From Bacteroidota bacterium (GTDB taxonomy: Bacteria > Bacteroidota > Bacteroidia > Chitinophagales > Chitinophagaceae): a stretch of DNA of 49,768 nucleotides. Positions 15,296 to 24,914 of this stretch are shown one piece after another; positions within the stretch are counted from its first letter, which is position 1, and every line of letters starts with the position of its first letter. The notes under the pieces were generated by a model. It did no database searches. It had not been told where the DNA came from and saw nothing but the letters and a program-made list of their open reading frames with translations. Where the stretch lies: positions 1 to 49,768 of the forward strand of contig JAFAEM010000021.1 of NCBI GenBank assembly GCA_023424015.1, in the 5' to 3' direction. The translations under genes were made by a program, and so were the position numbers.

Positions 15296-16303
15296 TTAGT
15301 ATCCAAACAATTCCGTCAGTGAAATCTTTTTGAGCTCACCATATTTTTTGAGATCATCGAGTTTGATATTCTTTTCCGAGCCCACTACTGAATATGAGTA
15401 GGGCTTATTAGAAAGTTCCGCCTGGTGGTAGTCATTCAGGTCTTGCAGCTTCAGGGTCTTATACTTTTCATAGTTCTTTTTCCTGATATCTTCTTTCAGA
15501 CCCTTTCTCTCTGCATTGAGATAATTGAATATGATACCATCCTTGGTTATCCGTTCAGTCTCGATATCCTTAAACAGACTTTTGCGGGCACTGCTAAAGC
15601 TTGCTTCATTCTTTGGCAGATCATTGAGCAACTCATTCATCCCTGCAATGGCTTCGTTCAGTTTATCGGCCTGTGTACCTACATAAGCGATAGCAGAATA
15701 ATGATCATCTTTCTTTGCCGGCGCACTTACAAAAGCATAGGTAGAATACGCGAGTGCTTTCGACTCACGGATGGTTTGAAATACGATCGATCCCATACCA
15801 CCGCCAAAATAACCGTTGAACATATTCACCAAAGCGTCTTTCTCCGCATCAAACTTTCCAAGGTTCCGCGACCAGTAAATATCGGCCTGCACCGCATCGT
15901 ATTCAGCAAACAAAACCTGGTTACCAGTCTGACTGGTACGTTCAAACTTCACAGCCGGTGCAGGCATGGTCCAGGTTGCGGGTGTCTTATGCAGGTTGCC
16001 GATAGAAGCCGTAAAACTGCTTAGCACCTGCGGTCCGTAGTATAGTATCCTGTGTTTGTAATTTAAAAGCGATTTAATAATTCCAATGAGGTCTTCAGCC
16101 TTTATCGCTTCAATTTCTTCATCGGTCAGGGTGTAGTTGTAGGGATTGTTGGCGCCATAAAGGGCATAATTCCTGAGTGCCGAAGCAATAGCGTTCTTGT
16201 TAAGTTTCGCATTAGCCCTGGCTTTCATCAGCCTGTTTTTCAAACCCGACAATGCTGCCGTATCAGCCTTACAATTCTTTATAAGATCCTCTAACAGCGT
16301 CAC
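15296..16303 (-). pseudogene. M16 peptidase, C-terminal part (downstream of frameshift)
   Basis: These 335 codons encode the second half of an M16 (insulinase/pitrilysin-like) zinc peptidase, containing the GYFGGGMGSIVFQTIRESKA region typical of the non-catalytic M16 C-terminal domain. The formal start is a GTG at 16301-16303 that is really internal coding sequence. Removing one T from the T6 run at about 16313-16318 joins this frame to the upstream part as ENFSKAVTLLEDL, which reads naturally through the break. Together the two pieces make about 970 aa, a normal length for two-lobed M16 proteins. See the upstream entry for catalytic residues. Confidence 0.8.
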
Positions 16304-18236
16304 CGCTTTTGAAAAAATTTTCCTGCAGACCGGTCACACTCACAGTGGTTTGCTCAGCACCAGCAGAAGCACTGAAACTACAAGCAAGGTTATAAAACTG
16401 TTTGCTGATATCCTCCGCGGAATATTTATCTGTACCGATGAATTGAAGATATTGCAGCGCTATCGACAGGAATTTATTATTCCAGGTACCCATGTCGAAG
16501 TAAAAGTACAGGTTGAAAATGCTATTGTCTTTGTTTTGTACATACAGCACTTCGGCATTCCCGGCCCTAGCCTGCCTTATATCGGTTGAATAGTTAAGCC
16601 ATACCGGTTTGATCGCGGGTAATTCAGTTGCATTGATCTGTTTTACAAACGGTGACTGTTGACCCGCATTGGTTTCAATCGGTGTAATGCTGGGCTTTTC
16701 CACCTTCACGATATTTTTGTCTTCACCCTTACGTTTATAGATAACAACATAATTTTTATCGCCAAAGAATTTATTAGCAAAATCAACGATGTCCTTTTTT
16801 GTTAACGCCCCCATATCATCGAGCACCGATACATCTTTATTCCATTCTTTTCCTTCATGTTTGATATAGCTGTCCACCAGGCCTGCTACCCTTGCGCCGT
16901 TGCTTTCGAGTGCCTGCAATTCCGCCAGTTTATAATTGGCCACGATTGCCTTGATCAGTGATTCTTCGAAATTGCCTTTGCGGAGTACATCAATTTGTTC
17001 CATCAGGAGTTCCCTTGCTTCTTCGAGTGTTTGGCCCTGCTTTGGTGAAGCGGTCAACACGAACATGCCATAATCCCGGTATTGTTGAATACCTGCTCCG
17101 GCGCCCTGCAATTTTTGTTGCTTGTTTAGGTTCAGGTCAAACAAGCCGGCCTTCCCGTTTGAAAGAATTGAAGCTGTAACGCTGGCCAGCAAAGACTCCT
17201 TTGTGTTATTCGCACCCACCCTGTAAATCACGCGAAGACTTTCAGCGCTGGGCCCAAATACTTCTTTAATCACCGGGCCCGCTATGGGTGCCTGCTCCGG
17301 ACCTTTGTATTGTACCACTGGCCGGGCTTTCATATATGAAAACTTTTGATCGATCATTTTCACCACCTGATCGGGGTTGAAATCACCCGCCATGATAATG
17401 GCCATATTATTGGGAACATAATATTTTTGATAGTAATCACGAATGGCCACAAGCGAAGGATTTTTTAAATGCTCCACCGTGCCGATAGTCGACTGCAACC
17501 CATAATTATGCGTGGGAAAAACGAGCTGAAACATAGCTTCCTGCACCTTGCGACCATCGCTATCGAGGCTAATATTCTTTTCCTCGTACACCGCTTCCAG
17601 TTCTGTATGAAAGATCCTGAAAATTGGATTTCGGAATCGCTCAGCCTGAACGGTCAGAAATTTCTCTACAGCATTAGAAGGAATATCCTCCTCATAAACC
17701 GTCTCTTCCACCCAGGTGTGCGCATTAGTGCCCTGCGAACCGATCGAGGCCATCAGCTTGTCGTATTCATTGGCGATGGAAAATTTAGAAGCTTCTCCCG
17801 ATACCCTGTCGATTTCTTTGTAGATCTCTTTTCTTTTTTCAGGATCGGTAGTAGAATTGTAAGATTCGTACAACGCATCAATTTTATCGAGCAGCGGCTT
17901 TTCTTTTGCCCAGTCAAGTGTACCAAATTTGTCGGTGCCTTTAAACAACAAATGTTCGAGATAATGCGCCAGCCCCGTATGATCGGCAGGATCATTATTG
18001 CTGCCCGTTCTCACAGCTATCTGTGTTGCGATGCGTGGCTCTTTTTTGTTGACAGAAAGAACAACGGTCAATCCGTTCTTTAAGGTATAAAACCTGCTGT
18101 TTGTCGGATCGCCCGTTACATACTTATAGGTGTATCCGCCTGAGGATGCCTGCTTCCATTCGTGCTTTGCCTGTGATAATGCCGTGGAAGCACTTACCAA
18201 TAATAAAACAGAAAGCATCCAGTTTCTCCAATTCAT
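16269..18236 (-). pseudogene. M16 peptidase, N-terminal part (catalytic; ends at a frameshift)
   Basis: This is a secreted or periplasmic zinc metalloprotease of family M16. The N-terminus has a cleavable signal peptide (about residues 1-23). The inverted zinc motif HYLEH (HxxEH, 91-95) is intact, with the third-ligand segment EAVYEEKN downstream. The frame stays homologous until about residue 640 and then ends in a short unrelated tail. The break lies in a homopolymer, AATTTTTTC on the minus strand, where one extra T shifts the frame. This may be a true disruption, a phase-variable site or a sequencing error. The N-terminal fragment alone still contains the complete active site. A promoter candidate lies at 18261-18289. 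Confidence 0.85.
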
Positions 18237-18260
18237 ACCAGATTAGTTTTTTAATGTGGG

Positions 18261-18289
18261 CGCCAATATATTAAAAGAAATCAAGTCAA
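18261..18289 (-). promoter_or_regulatory. Candidate promoter of the M16 peptidase gene
   Basis: On the minus strand TTG (18289-18287) is followed after 16 bases by TATATTG (18270-18264). The layout fits a Bacteroidota promoter although the -7 box is imperfect. The start codon is 25 bases downstream. Confidence 0.4.
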
Positions 18290-18387
18290 CTGCAAAATAG
18301 GGATTTACGGCTGTTAGATTATTTTAACGGAGGCCGGGTTAGATTGTTTCTATTAAATTGAAGGATTCTCGTGTAAGTTCTTTGATC

Positions 18388-19815
18388 CTAAGGTTTCTCA
18401 ATCAGCTTTTCATCGATCAGGTAGGCCGCGATCTCACTGATCTCGGGGGTTTCCTTCGCATTTTTGATCAGCAGGTTGAAAGCGCTGGCTTCCACGGTTG
18501 GAAAAGTGAGGATCCTTTTCCTCCCAATCGTTGTAATATTGATCTCTTTGACGGGCTGTGAACCGTTGAGTAATTCCAGTTTAGCCTCGATGACCTGTTG
18601 CCCGTTTTGAATCGCCTCCTGCAATACGATACAATTCACCTTCTTCACTTCCTCAAATTTTATCCAAAGGCGAGTGCTTTCATAATTGCTGAGCTTCTCG
18701 AAAGTGGCGGGATTATTATCAGTAAATTGAGTCCGACGGAAAATACCTCCGCTTCCGTGCAATTCAGCCCTGGCATCTTTTACAAGATTATTGGCAAAAT
18801 TTGTTTCGCGCAGTTTTTTAAATTCCACCAGCGACGCAGAATCGATTTCATGAACGAGTCCACGACGGTCGGGCGGGATGTTCAACAGAAAATTAGCACC
18901 ACGTCCCACAGATTTAAGGTAGAGATCAAATAGCTGTTCCGCTGTCTTTACTTTATCATCTTCATTAGCGTGATAAAACCAGCCCGGCCTGATACTCACA
19001 TCACATTCGGCGGGTATCCAGTTGGCGCCGTTGATATTCCCCTGGTTTAAAGTATCTGTAGGTGGGCTGCCGGCCCCGCGTTTGAAACCCGCTGTATCGA
19101 GATAATTCCAGTTGGTTTTACCTGCAATACCTTTTTCATTGCCAACCCAGCGTACATCGGGACCGATATCACTGAATACAATTGTATTGGGCGCTATTTC
19201 TCTCAACGTTTGTTCGAAACGCCTGAAATCATATTCCTGTTTTTTTCCGTTGGGACCCTCCCCGTTGGCGCCATCCCACCAAAATTCGAAGAATGGCCCA
19301 TAGTTTTTCACCAGTTCCTTCATAGTATTTACATACACATCGTTGTATTCCGGTGTGCCATACTGCGGATGGTTTCTATCCCACGGTGAAAGATAGACAC
19401 CAAACTTTAATCCATACTCTTTACACGCTTTGGCCAGTTCTCCCACTACATCGCCTTTCCCGTTTTTCCATTTACTTTCCCTGACTGTATGCTTAGAATA
19501 CTGGCTGGGCCAAAGACAAAATCCATCGTGATGCTTTGCCGTGATGATAATTCCCTTCGCACCGGATGCTTTCGCGATCCTTGCCCATTGGCGGCAATCC
19601 AATGAAGTCGGATTAAATACTTCCGAAGGTTCATCGCCATGGCCCCATTCCTTATCGGTAAAAGTGTTGGGGCCAAAATGGATAAACCAATAATACTCCA
19701 GGTCATGCCAGGCCAGCTGAGCCTTGCTGGGTAAAGGAGTTTTTGGTGATTGCGCAGCCAGTATGGCAACACTAAAACTAAGTATGAAGGTCAGCAGCGA
19801 CTTCTGTCTTTTCAT
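18388..19815 (-). CDS. GH29 alpha-L-fucosidase with C-terminal discoidin-like domain
   Basis: This is a secreted retaining exo-glycosidase removing L-fucose. It has a signal peptide (about 1-21, ending AILAAQ), then the GH29 barrel with WFIHFGPNTF near 43-52, AKHHDGF at 93-99 and FEFWWDG, in which D181 is the likely nucleophile. PAECD with a following RPGWFY is a plausible acid/base region. The layout resembles GH29 subfamily B. Residues about 350-475 look like an F5/8-type (discoidin) carbohydrate-binding domain. It is the last gene of the long minus-strand run, 12 bases after the metallophosphoesterase gene, and is one of three GH29 genes in the window. Confidence 0.92.
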   Translation of the reverse strand: MKRQKSLLTFILSFSVAILAAQSPKTPLPSKAQLAWHDLEYYWFIHFGPNTFTDKEWGHGDEPSEVFNPTSLDCRQWARIAKASGAKGIIITAKHHDGFCLWPSQYSKHTVRESKWKNGKGDVVGELAKACKEYGLKFGVYLSPWDRNHPQYGTPEYNDVYVNTMKELVKNYGPFFEFWWDGANGEGPNGKKQEYDFRRFEQTLREIAPNTIVFSDIGPDVRWVGNEKGIAGKTNWNYLDTAGFKRGAGSPPTDTLNQGNINGANWIPAECDVSIRPGWFYHANEDDKVKTAEQLFDLYLKSVGRGANFLLNIPPDRRGLVHEIDSASLVEFKKLRETNFANNLVKDARAELHGSGGIFRRTQFTDNNPATFEKLSNYESTRLWIKFEEVKKVNCIVLQEAIQNGQQVIEAKLELLNGSQPVKEINITTIGRKRILTFPTVEASAFNLLIKNAKETPEISEIAAYLIDEKLIEKP

Positions 19816-19827
19816 GGTTTATATTTT

Positions 19828-20673
19828 TCAGGCCAGTTCAGGTTGCCTCGATTTTTCCAGCCTGGCCTCATTGATCTTATTCCGGGGATCCATAATATAT
19901 GTCAGCACCGAATTATCTTTCATCAGCTCCACCACCCTGAATCCGCGATAGTCAGTACCCCAGCTCCCACCGAAATGAGCATCGAAAACAAATGGAATAT
20001 TCTCACGGGTCTTTATTCCTTCTTCGTCGTGGTCGTGACCGTTGAATATTGCCCTTACATTTTTATGAGCTGCCAGAATTTCAAACAATTCCGGGCAATC
20101 AACCGCGTGCCTTGTCAACCTGGCCGGATTGATATGCATAAAAATAAAAACATTCTCCTGCCGACGATGCTCCGCCAGTTTTTCCCGAAGCCAGTCGAGG
20201 TCGGGACATAAGTAAGTCCCTTTTTCATTCGAAGTAGTTGCAACCAGGAAAGAATTTTTTCTGATAACGAAATCCAGGTTGACAGGCATATCCCATATTT
20301 TCTCCCATTCCTCCGCATTCACATGATCATGATTTCCCTGGCTTACATAATACCTGAGCGCCAGTTTATCGAGTGCCGCCTTTGCCGCTGGAAAATATTT
20401 TTTGTCATCGTGTATGATATCCCCGTTGATCACGCAAAACGCAAACGGATCTTTGCGATGTTCTTCATTAATCCGCGCGACAAGTGTAGCATAGAAATTT
20501 TCATAGTCCGTATTGGGCTGGCCATAATGACCATCCGAGGCTACCACAAAACGCAGCCTTGGCTTCTTCCGGTAAATAGCGGAACTAACAAGATCCTGCG
20601 CCTTAATGATATTTCCATCTGCCAGCAATAAAAATGCCGGAGCAGAAAGTCTTAAAAATTCCTTTCGATCCAT
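19828..20673 (-). CDS. Secreted calcineurin-like metallophosphoesterase
   Basis: This is a predicted extracytoplasmic phosphodiesterase or phosphatase. Metal-binding motifs are D47-G-H49, GD near 84-85, GNHD at 113-116, MHINP and NGHDHD near the C-terminus. I start it at ATG 20671-20673, giving 281 aa beginning MDRKEFLRL, a degenerate Tat-like signal followed by a hydrophobic stretch. The longer frame to 20739 only translates a 7-base tandem repeat. The gene lies between GH95 and GH29 in the fucosidase operon. A role in removing phosphate substituents from glycan is possible, but nothing in the sequence proves it. Confidence 0.88.
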   Translation of the reverse strand: MDRKEFLRLSAPAFLLLADGNIIKAQDLVSSAIYRKKPRLRFVVASDGHYGQPNTDYENFYATLVARINEEHRKDPFAFCVINGDIIHDDKKYFPAAKAALDKLALRYYVSQGNHDHVNAEEWEKIWDMPVNLDFVIRKNSFLVATTSNEKGTYLCPDLDWLREKLAEHRRQENVFIFMHINPARLTRHAVDCPELFEILAAHKNVRAIFNGHDHDEEGIKTRENIPFVFDAHFGGSWGTDYRGFRVVELMKDNSVLTYIMDPRNKINEARLEKSRQPELA

Positions 20674-20694
20674 ATCTTGTAATTTAATTGTCCC

Positions 20695-20742
20695 CATCCA
20701 GCATCCAGCATCCAGCATCCAGCATCTAGCATCCAGCATCCC
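20695..20742. repeat. Tandem heptamer repeat abutting the GH95 stop codon
   Basis: On the minus strand TGGATGC is repeated about seven times with two variant units. The array begins at the base next to the GH95 stop codon (20743-20745) and fills most of the spacer before the metallophosphoesterase gene. Confidence 0.85.
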
Positions 20743-22995
20743 TCACTCATACCCATTCCTTATCGTCACCGTCTCCCCCTTTTCCATACTGATCTCCATA
20801 ATTCCATCCACCAGTTTATATCTCTTCTCCAGGTCTGTGATATAAAAAGTCTTGAAAGGTTTTTTCAATCTAAACAGCCCGCCCTGTTCCGCCGTGATGA
20901 TCACCTGGCTGGGAACCGCATTTTCCTTTTCGGCGCTCACCAGGAATGCACCTTCGGCTCTCAGGTTTTTGAACGAAACGTCTTTCCATTCTGCCGGGAT
21001 CGCGGGGAAAATTTCAATATATCCATGACGACTTTGTAACAATAACTCGTGAATACCGCGGGCAAATGCAAAATTACCTTCTAAGGTGAATGGTCTGTAA
21101 GTAAAAGACGAATATTCTCCGCCCTTCTGGTCTCCATTCAGGTGAAAACTATTCGGCGAGCAAAAATTGGAAGCAAATATCTGAAGTTGGCTGACCGCCT
21201 TCTCTGCCTGCCGCGCCCGGGCATAGATGCAGGCCATCCAACTAAATGAGTATCCCGTCCATTGGCGGGTTCCTTTGCTCTCAATTTGCCGGATCGAACG
21301 TTCTACGATATCTCGTCCCTCTTCAGTATCCGTGTCAATAAGGCTGAGCGGGAAGATGGCCATATATGGCGATAAATGCCGGTGTGACGACTCCATGTTT
21401 TGACCTGGCGAAACCGTCAGGCCGGTTTCATTTGTATGCAGCCCGGGAAACCGGCCAAGCTTTTCTGACTGCGACTTGCCTGGAGAAAGATTTGATGCTG
21501 CCAGCACTTCTTCATACATCGCATAGAAATTTTTTAGGAGGGCCAAATCGTAGTTTGTGAAATCCTTAAACCATGCATGGATGCTGTTATCATGATACTC
21601 CGGCGATGAACTTAGGGGTATCCTGTATTTACCAGTAATTGGATCAGATTGTAACAGGTTAGAAATATAACTCTCCACTGATCTGAAATAAGGCAGGCAC
21701 CTGTTCTTTAAAAAACCATTGTCCATTCCATATTTCCACTGCCAGTAAAAATGTTGCGCCAGCCAGGTGGCCGTGGTAGGACTCATTGAATACTGAATCC
21801 ACCCGCCCATTGGCTTTCCGCTGATGGTGGTCACACCTGGTACATTTAATCCATCAATCTCAAAATATTGCTTTGTCCATTTTTTATTTTCGTCTTTTAC
21901 CCGCCAAAGCCAATTGGTAAAAGAAGCGGTAAGGTCGGGATGATTTCCCGTGTATCCCGGCCAGTAACTCAATTGTGTATTTAGATCATGATGAAAATCT
22001 CCTTTCCATGGAGGGAGATTTCCGTTATCGGCTGTCCAGATCGCCTGCAGTGAAACAGGAGGCGTATCGCTCCGCGCGACACAGGCAAACTTGTACATCT
22101 CCAGATAGTACTGTTTACTAAGCAATGTATCGGGTAAAGAAACAGATGAGCGGCCCCAGTAATCGTTCCACCACTTCACATGCGATGGCCATCCAGTGGG
22201 TTCCTCCAATTTAAAATCCGGGTCAGCAAGTTTAGCAGGCTGGTTGTGGGTGATTGTCCATTGCCCGATCATTTTATTACCGGGTAAATGATACCATTTT
22301 ATCAATACCTCGTAGAAATTCTTACCCCAGGTAGGCTGATGATAACGGATGCTGTTCTTTGTATTGGTAATGGATCCTTTTTTATATCCCAAATGTTCCA
22401 ACCCAAGCCCTTCCACACTATTACCCACTGTGCCATCCCTGCCGGTATTGTAATTGGGTACAACCAGTTGGGGTAACAATTCAGTCGACTGCAGATTTTC
22501 AAATCCAAAATACCCTACCTGGCGGCTGGCGTGGATATAATTATTGAAGATAGTGCCGTTATCAAATTTTATTACCGACAAACCGGTTTTAATATCGAGT
22601 TCATTCCTGATGGGTTTTCCAATTTTCTCAAGTGGGAATTCAAGGGCTGCGCCAGGTATCCTGGTAGGCGCCGCATATTTTTCATAGGGAAAATCGCCGA
22701 GTTTCTGTACAGTATCATAGTCGTCTTTTTGAACCTGTTCAACTACCCAGCTGAATTTTAGTTTATGGATCTCAGGCATCGGACGATCATCCCAAAGATC
22801 AGCCCGGTCGAGTGAGAGCCTGATCTTGTCGGCTTTTTGCCAGATCAGCGCTCCTAACCAACCGTTTCCAAGTGGGATAGCTTCATCCCATCTTTTCGCA
22901 AGACTATCAAACACGAGGTTATGTTCGGGCAAAGGCTGTGCGCATATCGCGTAAGCCCACAAGCAAAAAATCCAGCCAATAAACCATTTCTTCAT
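20743..22995 (-). CDS. GH95-like glycoside hydrolase (inverting fucosidase/galactosidase family)
   Basis: A signal peptide ends at ICAQ (about residue 19). The N-terminal beta domain has WDEAIPLGNGWLGALIW, matching the GH95 opening (W-x-EA-x-PLGNG-x-LGA). The (alpha/alpha)6 barrel follows, with NLPPWKGDFHHDLNTQLSYW and SSHRHLSPYMAIFP, which correspond to conserved GH95 segments. A C-terminal beta domain ends the 750-aa protein. GH95 enzymes are inverting 1,2-alpha-L-fucosidases or L-galactosidases. This sequence is divergent, so specificity is open. It starts 4 bases after the DUF2231 protein's stop codon, so the two are tightly coupled: a haem membrane protein paired with a glycosidase. Confidence 0.82.
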   Translation of the reverse strand: MKKWFIGWIFCLWAYAICAQPLPEHNLVFDSLAKRWDEAIPLGNGWLGALIWQKADKIRLSLDRADLWDDRPMPEIHKLKFSWVVEQVQKDDYDTVQKLGDFPYEKYAAPTRIPGAALEFPLEKIGKPIRNELDIKTGLSVIKFDNGTIFNNYIHASRQVGYFGFENLQSTELLPQLVVPNYNTGRDGTVGNSVEGLGLEHLGYKKGSITNTKNSIRYHQPTWGKNFYEVLIKWYHLPGNKMIGQWTITHNQPAKLADPDFKLEEPTGWPSHVKWWNDYWGRSSVSLPDTLLSKQYYLEMYKFACVARSDTPPVSLQAIWTADNGNLPPWKGDFHHDLNTQLSYWPGYTGNHPDLTASFTNWLWRVKDENKKWTKQYFEIDGLNVPGVTTISGKPMGGWIQYSMSPTTATWLAQHFYWQWKYGMDNGFLKNRCLPYFRSVESYISNLLQSDPITGKYRIPLSSSPEYHDNSIHAWFKDFTNYDLALLKNFYAMYEEVLAASNLSPGKSQSEKLGRFPGLHTNETGLTVSPGQNMESSHRHLSPYMAIFPLSLIDTDTEEGRDIVERSIRQIESKGTRQWTGYSFSWMACIYARARQAEKAVSQLQIFASNFCSPNSFHLNGDQKGGEYSSFTYRPFTLEGNFAFARGIHELLLQSRHGYIEIFPAIPAEWKDVSFKNLRAEGAFLVSAEKENAVPSQVIITAEQGGLFRLKKPFKTFYITDLEKRYKLVDGIMEISMEKGETVTIRNGYE

Positions 22996-22999
22996 CGGA

Positions 23000-24406
23000 T
23001 TAATTTTGCGGTGGCTTTACTTCGGTAGTATCAGTTTCAAGAATCGGTACATGATAATTCCCTGAATCGAGTCGTACCGATGGAAATGCTTTTTGTAAAG
23101 ACTGCCAGTCTCCACGCTGAACACCTGTCTGGTATAGATATAGGTATTTCAGGTTTTTCAATTTGCTTAAGGGCATCAGTCCTTCTTGTGTGACTTTTGT
23201 GCCAACAAGGTTCAGCGATTGCAATTGCTGGAGTTCCCCCAGTTTTATAATTCCTTTGTCGGTAATATTGGTTCGGCTGAGTTGGAGTCGTGTGAGGTTT
23301 GAGAGCTTCGCCACATCTTCCAGCGTTTTGTCACTAATGACTGCGTCATCCATTTTCAGCCACACAATTTGCTTTTTAAGTGGCTCCAGTAATTTCACCA
23401 GCGAATCTGCCGAAGCAGTTGCCGTGACAAAACTAACCTGGAGATAATTGCTGTTTTGTGCGACCGGAATCACCACCACACCCGCGTCTTTCAATGCGGC
23501 GAGATCTTTATCATTAGCTTTAGAAACCGGGTCAGCTGGTATCATGACCGATTCCCCGGCAGGATCACCCGAACCGGATTGGAGGGCCAATAGCACCGGT
23601 TTGATTTTTTCTGTTGGTTCCAGTTCCTTTACTTTCTTATCAACATGAGCGCCGGTATTAATCCACCAATGGATTAATGATATTTCGGAAGCTGTGAGCT
23701 GTTGCTTTTCTTTCGGAGGCATATGATCCTCATCCGTCAATGGAAGCATCATTCGTTCGATCATTTCGCTTTCATCGGCCTTTCCGGGCTCAATGACCTT
23801 GCCCTCCTTTCCGCCTTTTATGATAAACTCATGTTGATCGAGGCGCAGTTTACCTTTTTGCTTATTCTCACCATGACAGCTCGCACATTTAGCCTGCATT
23901 AAAGGCTGCACAATGTCCTTGTATAGAACCGCCTCTCCCACATCGGGTATGGGTGGTAAGACAAACTCTTTTTTGTCATCACTGCCCAGTCCCTCTGTAA
24001 GATAATTCGAACCATGTGTAAGTGACCCACCCATGTGACCCGTGATGGTGACCAGTATGATGATGATGGCGGAGAACACCCGGGCTGACCTTTCGCCAAT
24101 AGAAAGTTTATACAAGAACCATAAGACCAAAGAAGCGATAGCTACAAAAATGCCCATCCACATATGGCGACTCACCAATGGCCCCTCGTAGTCGCCGCTT
24201 AATGAAAGCATATAACCTGTGAAACATGATAGTACCGCGCCGATCATTCCCCAAAAAAACATCAGGGGTATAGCAGGTTGCAACAGGCTAAAACGACCCT
24301 TTATAGTCAGAAACTGGAAAAAGCAGGCAAGCAATAAGATCCCTATCGGTAAATGCACTAAAACCGGGTGAAAGCGACCAAGGAGATCAGGAAGGTATTG
24401 AAGCAT
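23000..24406 (-). CDS. DUF2231 membrane protein with c-type haem (PSCyt1-like) and leucine-rich repeat domains
   Basis: This is an inner-membrane redox protein. About four transmembrane helices (10-35, 45-68, 83-100, 108-125) form a DUF2231-like module with RFHPVLVHLPIG at the start. A periplasmic planctomycete-type cytochrome domain follows, with haem motif CASCH at 174-178 and a later MPP segment that could supply the distal ligand. The C-terminal 130 residues are leucine-rich repeats (LTRLQLSRTNITD and similar). The protein could pass electrons from periplasmic sugar oxidation to the membrane chain, which is inference. A longer paralogue lies at 40568-42718. Confidence 0.85.
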   Translation of the reverse strand: MLQYLPDLLGRFHPVLVHLPIGILLLACFFQFLTIKGRFSLLQPAIPLMFFWGMIGAVLSCFTGYMLSLSGDYEGPLVSRHMWMGIFVAIASLVLWFLYKLSIGERSARVFSAIIIILVTITGHMGGSLTHGSNYLTEGLGSDDKKEFVLPPIPDVGEAVLYKDIVQPLMQAKCASCHGENKQKGKLRLDQHEFIIKGGKEGKVIEPGKADESEMIERMMLPLTDEDHMPPKEKQQLTASEISLIHWWINTGAHVDKKVKELEPTEKIKPVLLALQSGSGDPAGESVMIPADPVSKANDKDLAALKDAGVVVIPVAQNSNYLQVSFVTATASADSLVKLLEPLKKQIVWLKMDDAVISDKTLEDVAKLSNLTRLQLSRTNITDKGIIKLGELQQLQSLNLVGTKVTQEGLMPLSKLKNLKYLYLYQTGVQRGDWQSLQKAFPSVRLDSGNYHVPILETDTTEVKPPQN

Positions 24407-24434
24407 TATTTTAATTGTAGTGTACTTTGTTTAT

Positions 24435-24464
24435 GCTGCGAGCTGTGAGCTGCGAGCTGCGAGC
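24435..24464. repeat. Left 30-bp arm of the inverted repeat around the four-helix-bundle gene
   Basis: The arm is built of GCTGCGA/GCTGTGA heptamers. It matches the reverse complement of 24885-24914 at 28 of 30 bases. Confidence 0.9.
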
Positions 24465-24476
24465 CAGAAGAAAAAT

Positions 24477-24830
24477 TTATTTATTAAGTTTATTCATAAA
24501 GCCGATCAGCATCTTTTGTTCTTCGTCAAGATCTTTAAGAACCTGGGTTCTAATGCCGATATCGCCATAACTAACAGCTTCTGCAATCAGCAATTGTGTT
24601 TCCAATTCAAAACTGGAACCCAATGAGAGTTCTATAAAACGACAATAATCCTTCTCGCTGCTTCGGCTACTACCTTCGGCAATGTTTGAGGGTATTGAAA
24701 CAGCGGCCCTCGTGATCTGAGAGCTGATTCCATATTTCTCTTCCTTCGGAAAAGTTGAAACCAGCTTAAAACAATCCACGGAAACTTTAAATCCCTTTTG
24801 CCATATTTTAAGCTCCTTAAAATTTCTCAT
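24477..24830 (-). CDS. Four-helix-bundle protein (23S rRNA intervening-sequence / S23 family)
   Basis: This 117-aa all-helical protein of the TIGR02436 family starts with the usual FKELKIWQKGFK and contains the core signature SSQITRAAVSIPSNIAEGSSR. These proteins were first noted in rRNA intervening sequences and are common in Bacteroidota. Relatives (Avd) are accessory factors in diversity-generating retroelements, but no reverse transcriptase is nearby. The gene interrupts an operon of glycan genes to which it has no evident relation. It is enclosed by 30-bp inverted repeats (24435-24464 and 24885-24914), the outer one touching the isomerase stop codon. The arrangement suggests a small mobile or inserted cassette of 480 bp. 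Confidence 0.92.
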   Translation of the reverse strand: MRNFKELKIWQKGFKVSVDCFKLVSTFPKEEKYGISSQITRAAVSIPSNIAEGSSRSSEKDYCRFIELSLGSSFELETQLLIAEAVSYGDIGIRTQVLKDLDEEQKMLIGFMNKLNK

Positions 24831-24884
24831 AACGCAAGTTTTATGAAATTGAACAATTCCCTCACCCCATCGGAATCCTGCCCC

Positions 24885-24914
24885 GCTCGCAGCTCGAAGC
24901 TCACAGCTCGTAGC
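24885..24914. repeat. Right 30-bp arm of the inverted repeat around the four-helix-bundle gene
   Basis: This is the reverse complement of 24435-24464 with two mismatches. The arm ends at the base next to the isomerase TGA (24915-24917). Confidence 0.9.

Noticed and set aside
20674..20739. N-terminal extension of the metallophosphoesterase
   Set aside because: It only translates the TGGATGC tandem repeat (MLDARCWMLDAGCW).
24477..24830. Diversity-generating retroelement accessory gene (avd)
   Set aside because: The protein fold family is related, but no reverse transcriptase, template repeat or variable repeat is present in the window.
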